This document shows, in pieces, positions 1 to 6,283 of a DNA stretch of 6,283 bases (its first letter is position 1; each line of letters opens with the position of its first letter). The DNA is taken from assembly GCA_021810735.1 (NCBI GenBank), contig JAJZIF010000240.1:1-6283 (forward strand), given 5' to 3'. The stretch comes from Acidobacteriota bacterium. Lineage in GTDB: Bacteria; Acidobacteriota; Terriglobia; Terriglobales; Acidobacteriaceae. The position numbers and the translations under genes are program-made. Under the pieces are notes generated by a model. That model was not told where the DNA came from, searched no databases, and saw only the letters and a program-made list of their open reading frames with translations.

Positions 1-169
1 GCTTGGCTTTCACATGCGCCTTGGCATTTGGAGCATGTTCCAGTCGGTCGGGCTTGCCCATCCGCGTCACACGAAGACTCTCAAGCGCGCTGCGCTCCTG
101 ATCGCCACTCTGATTGTTCTGGGATACATTTCCATCCCGATTAGCATTTTGCTGGGGCTCGTAAAATAA
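1..169 (+). CDS. sdhC: Succinate dehydrogenase cytochrome b558 subunit, C-terminal end (partial)
   Basis: The left edge cuts this gene; codons run from base 2 to a TAA at 167-169, giving the last 55 residues. The fragment reads [18 protein letters not shown] and then a hydrophobic helix (about residues 29-53) with a short LVK tail. This aligns with the end of Bacillus subtilis-type SdhC (FHFANGLWSF...), where the His of the FH pair is an axial haem b ligand; here it is encoded at 11-13. The protein is the membrane anchor of complex II: it binds haem b and passes electrons from SdhB to quinone. It lies 1 nt upstream of sdhA on the same strand, which strongly supports the call. The rest of the protein and the operon promoter are outside the window, so the number of haems cannot be judged. 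Confidence 0.88.
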   Translation, partial: LGFHMRLGIWSMFQSVGLAHPRHTKTLKRAALLIATLIVLGYISIPISILLGLVK

Positions 170-170
170 A

Positions 171-2083
<1,913 letters not shown>

Positions 2084-2084
<1 letters not shown>

Positions 2085-2881
2085 TGAAACTGACACTGAA
2101 AATCTGGCGGCAGAAGAACTGCAAAGACAAGGGCGCATTTGTCACCTACGCGGTCGACAATGTGGACCCTGAGATGTCGATGCTGGAATGTCTCGATGTG
2201 CTGAATGAATCGTTGATCGAGCGCGGCGAAGTGCCGGTCGCCTTTGAGCACGACTGTCGCGAAGGTATCTGCGGCTCGTGCGGCTTTATGATCAACGGCG
2301 TTGCCCACGGCCCGGAGCGCGCCACCACGGTTTGCCAGTTGACCATGCGGCACTTCAAGGACGGCGACGCGTTGGTGCTCGAGCCATGGCGTGCGTTGGC
2401 GTTTCCTCTCATCAAGGATCTGGTTGTCGATCGCAGCGCATTCGATCACATCATCGAAGGCGGCGGCTATATCTCCATCTCGACCGGCAATGCCCAGGAT
2501 GGCAACACGATTCTGATCGGCAAGGAAACAGCCGATCAGGCGATGGATGCCGCCGCCTGCATCGGGTGCGGGGCCTGCGTGGCCGCCTGCCCCAATGCAT
2601 CCGCGGCGCTGTTCACCGGCGCAAAAATTGCCCATCTCGGGACTCTTCCCCAGGGCAAGCCGGAGCGCGATCGCCGCGCCCTGAGCATGGTGGCACAGAT
2701 GAATGCCGAAGCCTTTGGCAACTGCACCAACATTGGCGAGTGTACGGGCGCGTGTCCCAAAGAAATTCCGCTGGAAGTGATCGCCAGGATGAATCGCGAC
2801 TATCTGTTGGCAAGTTGCAGAAAGCGCGAGGATGTTGCGACTACCATCACCCCAGGGTTTGAGCTGAGTGCGAAAAGTTAG
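2084..2881 (+). CDS. sdhB: Succinate dehydrogenase / fumarate reductase iron-sulfur subunit
   Basis: This subunit carries electrons from the FAD of SdhA to the quinone site through three Fe-S clusters. The product is 265 residues. The N-terminal ferredoxin-like domain holds the [2Fe-2S] ligands Cys58, Cys63, Cys66 ([10 protein letters not shown]) and Cys84. The C-terminal domain has [12 protein letters not shown]: Cys159, Cys162, Cys165 and, further on, Cys224 fit the [4Fe-4S] cluster, while Cys169, Cys214 and Cys220 fit [3Fe-4S], with the same spacing as E. coli SdhB. All expected ligands are present. The frame stays open upstream to 1877, but the ATG at 2084 is chosen for its good RBS and because the protein then begins at the family-typical [10 protein letters not shown]. 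It is the last operon gene visible: a 299-base spacer with stem-loops follows, then a gene on the opposite strand. Confidence 0.97.
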
Positions 2882-2886
2882 AGCAT

Positions 2887-2973
2887 TTTCACAGATAGCG
2901 TAAGGTTTGGGTGCCCCATCCTAGCGCAGCTAGGGTGGGATAGCGCTATGTCCGCATTACAGCAACTGTGAAA
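2887..2973. repeat. Nested inverted repeat / stem-loop just after sdhB
   Basis: The core is CCCATCCTAGC (2915-2925), a 3-nt loop GCA, then GCTAGGGTGGG (2929-2939): an 11-bp stem with one T-G wobble. Outside it, ATAGCG (2895-2900) pairs with CGCTAT (2944-2949), and TTTCACAG (2887-2894) pairs with CTGTGAAA (2966-2973) across a bulge on the right. The motif gtgccccatcct resembles intergenic repeats I associate with acidobacterial genomes, from memory only. It begins 5 nt after the sdhB stop and could end or stabilise the sdhCAB mRNA. There is no U run after it, so it is not a standard intrinsic terminator. Confidence 0.7.
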
Positions 2974-3044
2974 CTGGTCTAGCGAACCGCTCTGAATTAT
3001 CGGTGTAGAGCGGGTTGACAGTAGGTGTAGTTACTTGTGAAAGG

Positions 3045-3148
3045 GAGTCATTCTGAACGGAGCGCAGCGGAGTGAAGAATCCAGACGATATGCGCCTGGT
3101 CATTGCCGCCGTCACCCTCTGGATTCTTCGCTTCGCTCAGAATGACTC
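3045..3148. repeat. Long imperfect inverted repeat, possible dispersed repeat and terminator
   Basis: The left arm (3045-3085) begins GAGTCATTCTGA and ends AGAATCCAGA; the right arm (3118-3148) is TCTGGATTCT...TCAGAATGACTC. The outer 12 and inner 10 bases pair perfectly. The left arm has 10 extra bases in its middle (ACGGAGCGCAGCGGAGTGA against GCGAAGCGA in the folded right arm). The loop is 32 nt. Elements of this type (gtcattctga...gaagaatcc) are familiar as dispersed intergenic repeats in several bacterial groups including Acidobacteria, by recall. T5 at 3155-3159, seven bases past the right arm, could help it act as a terminator for + strand transcription from sdhB. Confidence 0.75.
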
Positions 3149-3180
3149 ATCTCATTTTTAACTACAGTATCTGTAAACGG

Positions 3181-3828
3181 CTATAGCGCTTCGAGATTGC
3201 TCGGGATGATCTGTGCCAGCAGGCTGCGCAATGCATTCCCGCGATGGCTGATCGGGTGCTTCTGTTCCAGGCTGATTTCCGCCATCGTCTGACCCAATTC
3301 CGGCAAATAAAACAGAGGATCGTAGCCAAATCCGCCCCTGCCACGGGGAGCGTCGAGAATGGTTCCCTCCACCGCGCCATCCCCGACAGCGATGCATTCT
3401 CCATCGCGGGCAGCCGCCAGCACGCAGCGATAGCGGGCGCCGCGCTGATCTTTCGCCACGCCGCTCATATTTTTCAGCAGCAATAAATTGTTACGCGTGT
3501 CATCCGTCTCGGTGCCGAGCAGATCGGGAGCAAAACCTGCATCCGCGGCGTAGCGGGCGGAGCGCACGCCGGGTGCGCCGTGCAACGCATCGACTTCCAG
3601 GCCCGAATCGTCCGCCAGCACAATGCAGCCGGGGGCGTGCCGGCTATATTCTATTGCCTTGCTGCGAGCATTCTCTTCAAATGTCGCCCCGTTTTCCGGC
3701 GGCGGTTCAATGTCTTCCATTCCACGCAGGGAGAGGAATTCAACTTCTCCGGCATGTTGTTCGGCAGCGGTTGCGAAGTCGCGCAGCTTGCCGGGATTCG
3801 TTGTTGCCACGTGGAGTGTGAGAGGCAT
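3181..3828 (-). CDS. rdgB: RdgB/HAM1 family (d)ITP/XTP pyrophosphatase
   Basis: This enzyme hydrolyses non-canonical purine triphosphates (dITP, ITP, XTP) to the monophosphate and pyrophosphate with Mg2+, keeping deaminated bases out of DNA and RNA. The 215 residues are close to usual length (about 200). Family motifs: ATTNPGK (8-14) for triphosphate binding; VLADDSGLEVDALHGAPGVRSARYA (starting at 70), where Asp74 matches the E. coli catalytic Asp69; GFGYDPLFYLPE (167-178); and KHPISHRGNALRSL (190-203). The frame extends upstream to 3924, but MPLTLHVATTNPGK is the normal N terminus, so the ATG at 3826-3828 is chosen. No clear Shine-Dalgarno precedes it. The stop of the exported-protein gene is only 10 nt upstream, so translation may rely on coupling. 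Confidence 0.96.
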   Translation of the reverse strand: MPLTLHVATTNPGKLRDFATAAEQHAGEVEFLSLRGMEDIEPPPENGATFEENARSKAIEYSRHAPGCIVLADDSGLEVDALHGAPGVRSARYAADAGFAPDLLGTETDDTRNNLLLLKNMSGVAKDQRGARYRCVLAAARDGECIAVGDGAVEGTILDAPRGRGGFGYDPLFYLPELGQTMAEISLEQKHPISHRGNALRSLLAQIIPSNLEAL

Positions 3829-3838
3829 CGTCGTGCGT

Positions 3839-4174
3839 TTATTTGCCCGGCGCGACAGAGGCAACCTGTATCGTCGTTCCGGAAACGCTGCCCTTGACCA
3901 CGGCAGGCGCGCCCGCCAACGCATACAGCTCTTTCTTTATCTCGGGGCTGCCTTGCAGCGTATACACTTTGTTGCCGACTACCAGCGCGTAGGGAGAGCC
4001 CATGCCCACGCATTCCCGCGTACATTTCGCGGGGCTGGCGCCGGCCATCATGTGTTTCGCGCCGCACATCTGGTCGCTGACGGTGCCTTTCAGTGTGGTG
4101 GTTTGCGCCATGGCAAGGCCGCCGGTCAGCAGGCTAGCGATGGCGAACGTACTCAGGGTACGCGAGAGTTTCAT
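3839..4174 (-). CDS. Small exported protein of unknown function with conserved-looking Cys/His residues
   Basis: The 111-residue product starts with a clear Sec signal peptide: basic MKLSR, hydrophobic core TFAIASLLTGGLA, and an AMA|Q cleavage point after residue 23, leaving about 88 mature residues. The mature part reads GTVSDQMCGAKHMM, with Cys37, His41, Met42 and Met43, then KCTREC with Cys51 and Cys55, then two beta-rich stretches (YALVVGNKVYTLQG and VVKGSVSGTTIQVASV) suggesting a small beta-barrel or OB-like fold. No membrane anchor or lipobox is seen. The Cys/His/Met cluster could bind a metal or form a disulfide; this is inference. I recall similar acidobacterial secreted proteins but know no function. 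The ATG at 4172-4174 has a good RBS, and the gene lies upstream of rdgB and downstream of the glycosylase on the same strand. Confidence 0.85.
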   Translation of the reverse strand: MKLSRTLSTFAIASLLTGGLAMAQTTTLKGTVSDQMCGAKHMMAGASPAKCTRECVGMGSPYALVVGNKVYTLQGSPEIKKELYALAGAPAVVKGSVSGTTIQVASVAPGK

Positions 4175-4179
4175 GGATG

Positions 4180-4187
4180 CTTCCTTT
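4180..4187 (-). promoter_or_regulatory. Ribosome binding site of the exported-protein gene
   Basis: On the minus strand AAAGGAAG precedes the ATG with 5 nt between them. It supports the start that yields an intact signal peptide. Confidence 0.7.
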
Positions 4188-4239
4188 CAGTGTCGACGAT
4201 CTGCTCCGCGTGGCCAGCTGAACCAGCGCGAGAGTGTTT

Positions 4240-4245
4240 AGTATA
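4240..4245 (-). promoter_or_regulatory. Candidate -10 element upstream of the exported-protein gene
   Basis: The minus strand reads TATACT here, five of six matches to TATAAT, in the 87-nt gap between the glycosylase stop and the exported-protein start. It would leave a leader of roughly 60 nt. No good -35 box lies at the usual distance, so it may be weak, use another sigma factor, or be chance. If real, the exported protein and rdgB could be expressed independently of the glycosylase. Confidence 0.35.
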
Positions 4246-4261
4246 ACGGTCGAATCGAAAG

Positions 4262-4975
4262 TCAGGGAAGAAATGGCTGCAAGGGGCAGCCATCGCAGCG
4301 CGGCGCGGTGCCGCAGTGGCGTTTGCCAACTTCGACAATCAACGCGTGCAGTTCATTGGCGTGGCGGGCGGTTTCTTCGCGGCTATCGCTCGCAACCGCA
4401 GCATCGCCCAGTGCCTGCAATTCCGCATAGCGCGCATTGGCTGCAACCAGTTCGTGCCTTGTTGCCACTCGCCGGAGGTATTCGTCCACCACAAAGATCG
4501 GATGTCCCAGCCCATAGAGAAGAATCGCATCGGCGGTTTCGGGTCCGACGCCTGGCAGCGCGAGCAATTGAGCGCGCAGGTCGGCGGTTGGCTGGCTCGC
4601 CATCCGTTCGAGCGAGCCGTTGTAGCGCTCATCTAAAAATCGCACAAAAGTCTTGATGGAGGCTGCCTTGCGCACAACAAAACCCGAGGGCCGAATCAGT
4701 TCGCGCAGCGTCTCTTCCGCAATGCCGCGGATGCCCTCAACGGTCAGCATATTCGCCTGCCGCAGGTTGGCGATGGAACGCTCCACGCTGCGCCATGCCG
4801 TGGCCTGTGTCAGGTACGCCCCAAGCACCACCTCAAATGCGGTATCGGCCGGCCACCACTTGCGGGTTCCGTAGGCAGCCAGCAGCGCGGCGTACATGGC
4901 GCGCAGAGTTTCCTCCGGTACGGGGGCAGCGCTGGAACTGCGCGAAGACTTCCGGTTGCGACGGCTCTTATCCAT
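4262..4975 (-). CDS. HhH-GPD base-excision DNA glycosylase, MagIII / endonuclease III-like
   Basis: The 237-residue protein belongs to the endonuclease III superfamily, which flips out and removes damaged bases. Visible parts: basic, Ser-rich N-terminal tail (1-20); [23 protein letters not shown] (from 39), resembling the Trp-Trp and substrate-pocket region of Helicobacter pylori MagIII (a 3-methyladenine glycosylase); [11 protein letters not shown] (94-104); helix-hairpin-helix [16 protein letters not shown] (140-155); and catalytic Asp164 in FVVDEYLRR. The position of the endonuclease III catalytic Lys is Glu146, as in MagIII, which predicts a glycosylase without beta-lyase activity. The C terminus has Cys221, Cys227 and Cys230 but stops at PLQPFLP with no fourth Cys, so the Fe-S cluster site is incomplete. 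The start is uncertain because no SD is seen; the ATG at 4973-4975 is preferred over Met27 because residues 20-39 match the family's leading helix. Substrate is not established. Confidence 0.88.
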   Translation of the reverse strand: MDKSRRNRKSSRSSSAAPVPEETLRAMYAALLAAYGTRKWWPADTAFEVVLGAYLTQATAWRSVERSIANLRQANMLTVEGIRGIAEETLRELIRPSGFVVRKAASIKTFVRFLDERYNGSLERMASQPTADLRAQLLALPGVGPETADAILLYGLGHPIFVVDEYLRRVATRHELVAANARYAELQALGDAAVASDSREETARHANELHALIVEVGKRHCGTAPRCDGCPLQPFLP

Positions 4976-5023
4976 TTCACATGGGCTGGCAGCACGCCAA
5001 CTCTTCTCAGTATCCTATGTTGC

Positions 5024-5458
5024 ATGAAGGTACATACGGAATACCTGCACATGCAAACGCCCCAGCGGCGCGAGATCGTCCACATTACGCCGCAGGTCGA
5101 GGAGATTGTTCGCCGCAGCGGCATTCAGGACGGGCTGTGTTTTGTTTCGCCCATGCACATCACCGCCGCGGTGTACGTCAACGATCTGGAAGAAGGTCTG
5201 ATTGAAGACATCATGGAATGGCTGGACAAGCTGGCGCCCGTGGGTCCGGATTACAGGCATCACCAGACCGGCGAGGACAACGGCGACGCTCATCTGAAGT
5301 CGCTGTTGTTGCACCATGAGACCACGCTGCCCATCACCGGAGGCAAGCTCGATCTGGGCCCATGGCAGCGCGTATTTTATGCGGAGTTCGACGGCCAGCG
5401 GCGCAAACGCGTCATCGTAAAAGCGATGGGCATAACGGAATCCGGCAAGGGGAAGTAG
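5024..5458 (+). CDS. yjbQ: YjbQ / UPF0047 family protein (secondary thiamine-phosphate synthase type)
   Basis: The 144-residue product matches the small UPF0047 family, about 130-140 residues. E. coli YjbQ has a weak thiamine-phosphate synthase activity; the true cellular role is unsettled. Family landmarks: the N-terminal strand [32 protein letters not shown] with His45; the acidic helix [16 protein letters not shown] at 79-80; GDAHLKS with His90; and the signature region [23 protein letters not shown] (from 102). The signature usually reads GTWQ but here is GPWQ, and the usual HTTA/HTSA is HITA. The ATG at 5024 is kept over Met10 (5051) because the first strand is part of the fold. No clear SD or promoter is seen in the 48-nt gap to the divergent glycosylase gene. 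Confidence 0.92.
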   Translation: MKVHTEYLHMQTPQRREIVHITPQVEEIVRRSGIQDGLCFVSPMHITAAVYVNDLEEGLIEDIMEWLDKLAPVGPDYRHHQTGEDNGDAHLKSLLLHHETTLPITGGKLDLGPWQRVFYAEFDGQRRKRVIVKAMGITESGKGK

Positions 5459-5469
5459 ACCCCGAAGGA

Positions 5470-6283
5470 TCAACCGACGACGGCGAGCTCTTCTTCCAGC
5501 ATCTGCTTCTCATGCAATTCGGTGTAGTAGCCGTTGCGCGCGATCAACTCGTCGTGTGTGCCCAGTTCGACGATGGAGCCATTGACCAGGACGGCAATCT
5601 GGTCGGCGTGGCGTACTGTCGAGACGCGATGGGAAATAAAAATCGTGGTGCGGCCGCGCATGGCTTCCGCCAGGCCATTCAGAATGCGCTCCTCGGTATA
5701 GGTATCGACGCTCGACAATGCGTCATCGAGGATCAGGATGCGAGGGTCGCGCACCAGGGCCCGCGCGATCGCCGTGCGCTGTTTTTGCCCGCCCGACAAC
5801 GTAATGCCGCGTTCCCCCACCAGGGTGTCAAACCCTTTTGGAAACTCGAGAATTTCATCGCGGATATGCGCGGTGCCAGCGGCTTTCAGAATTTCTTCCT
5901 CAGGCGCGTCCGGAGCCCCAAAGGCAATATTTTCCCGAATCGATTGACTGAAGAGGAACGTTTCCTGGGGAACAAATCCGATGGCGCGCCGCTCCATTGC
6001 CAGCGGATAATCCATGACAGAACGTCCATCCAACAGGAGCATCCCTCGTTCCACTTCGAGCAGCCGTGGGATGAGCCGCACCAGCGTGGTCTTGCCGGAG
6101 CCGGTCGGTCCAACGATGGCGAAACTGCTGCCCGCTGGAATGCGGAGATTGATGTTGCGCAGCACCGGGGCCGTGCCGTTGTCATAGGTGAAGCTCAAGT
6201 TGCGAAATTCAATGTCGCCAAAAATTTCTGTCGTCGCCGGCCCGGTCGCGGGCAACGTAGCATCGGAGATGGACGGCTCCGCG
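5470..6283 (-). CDS. ABC transporter (exporter type), C-terminal ATPase domain (partial, runs off right edge)
   Basis: The frame stays open through the right edge (upstream residues end ...AEPSISDATLPATG), so 271 C-terminal residues are seen and the membrane domain lies outside. The leucine codon at 6253-6255 should not be taken as a start. Counting that codon as residue 1: Walker A GPTGSGKTT (49-57), Q-loop Gln97 in VPQETFLFSQSIRENIAFG, signature LSGGQKQR (153-160), Walker B ILILDD (173-178), D-loop SSVD, and switch His209 in FISHR. Together with LGTHDELIARNGYYTELHEKQ this is the exporter (MsbA/MdlA/BmrC-like) type, which usually moves drugs, lipids or peptides outward. After Walker B Asp177 the catalytic Glu is replaced by Asp178, typical of one half of heterodimeric exporters such as E. 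coli MdlA and B. subtilis YheI. The substrate is unknown. It converges on yjbQ with 11 nt between stops. Confidence 0.93.
   Translation of the reverse strand, partial: AEPSISDATLPATGPATTEIFGDIEFRNLSFTYDNGTAPVLRNINLRIPAGSSFAIVGPTGSGKTTLVRLIPRLLEVERGMLLLDGRSVMDYPLAMERRAIGFVPQETFLFSQSIRENIAFGAPDAPEEEILKAAGTAHIRDEILEFPKGFDTLVGERGITLSGGQKQRTAIARALVRDPRILILDDALSSVDTYTEERILNGLAEAMRGRTTIFISHRVSTVRHADQIAVLVNGSIVELGTHDELIARNGYYTELHEKQMLEEELAVVG

Larger units (their letters stand above)
2882..3180. other. Non-coding spacer between convergent sdhB and rdgB
   Basis: Neither strand holds a credible gene here. The spacer is mainly two separate inverted-repeat elements (2887-2973 and 3045-3148). Between them, 2974-3044 shows nothing I can name. 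After the second element comes a run of five T (3155-3159) and a very short inverted repeat, TACAG-tat-CTGTA (3163-3175). As a spacer between convergent genes it is the natural place for transcription end signals of both operons. Confidence 0.8.

Noticed and set aside
3163..3175. Short inverted repeat TACAG-tat-CTGTA near the rdgB stop
   Set aside because: A 5-bp AT-rich stem without a U run in the rdgB direction is expected by chance and is not enough for a terminator.
3183..3190. ATAGCGCT near the rdgB stop, also present in the stem-loop at 2940-2947
   Set aside because: Eight bases shared, partly within rdgB coding sequence, with no further similarity around them; likely chance.
3829..3924. 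N-terminal extension of the rdgB frame
   Set aside because: It overlaps the exported-protein gene and the translated extension is Arg-rich; the nucleotide-binding strand starts at MPLTLHVATTNPGK.
4895..4916. Alternative glycosylase start at Met27, with GGAGGAAA upstream on the minus strand (4909-4916)
   Set aside because: The SD core is about 14 nt from the ATG, which is long, and the start would remove part of the leading helix shared with MagIII. The purine run is explained by the codons for PEET.
4976..5023. Promoter-like TATCCT / GATACT in the divergent gap between the glycosylase and yjbQ
   Set aside because: Matches to -10 are partial and no -35 lies at a suitable distance on either strand, so no promoter is called although one or two must be nearby.

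Overview
The window is about 6.3 kb of ordinary, densely packed, GC-rich chromosomal DNA. I infer an acidobacterium (Terriglobia-like). The grounds are the style of the succinate dehydrogenase subunits (Bacillus/Bacteroidetes-type SdhC and SdhA with a two-gene-wide FeS subunit), a small exported protein of a kind I associate with Acidobacteria, and intergenic inverted repeats of the 'gtgccccatcct' and 'gtcattctga...gaagaatcc' kind. Host assignment rests on pattern memory, not on a search. No phage, transposase, CRISPR, tRNA or rRNA is visible.

Positions 1-2881 (+ strand) hold the end of a succinate dehydrogenase operon, sdhC-sdhA-sdhB (complex II): the last transmembrane helix of the cytochrome b558 subunit, the complete flavoprotein and the complete iron-sulfur protein. 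Genes are 1 nt apart (C-A) or overlap by one base (A-B). All recognised FAD, catalytic and Fe-S ligand residues are intact. Positions 2882-3180 are a non-coding spacer between convergent genes, built largely of two separate stem-loop repeats.

Positions 3181-4975 (- strand) carry, in transcription order, a MagIII/endonuclease III-like HhH-GPD DNA glycosylase, a small secreted protein of unknown function, and RdgB-type (d)ITP/XTP pyrophosphatase. The first and last are genome-maintenance genes: one removes damaged bases, the other cleans the nucleotide pool. The middle gene has its own RBS and a candidate promoter and is spaced 10 nt from rdgB.

Positions 5024-5458 (+) hold a YjbQ/UPF0047 gene, divergent from the glycosylase. 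It converges, with only 11 nt between stops, on the C-terminal ATPase domain of an ABC exporter (-) that runs off the right edge. That ATPase has Asp instead of Glu after Walker B, which hints at a heterodimeric exporter.

I found no convincing undescribed system. The points most worth a second look are the exported Cys/His protein inside the repair cluster, the glycosylase with an incomplete Fe-S motif and Glu in place of the catalytic Lys, the degenerate ABC ATPase, and the two intergenic repeats.
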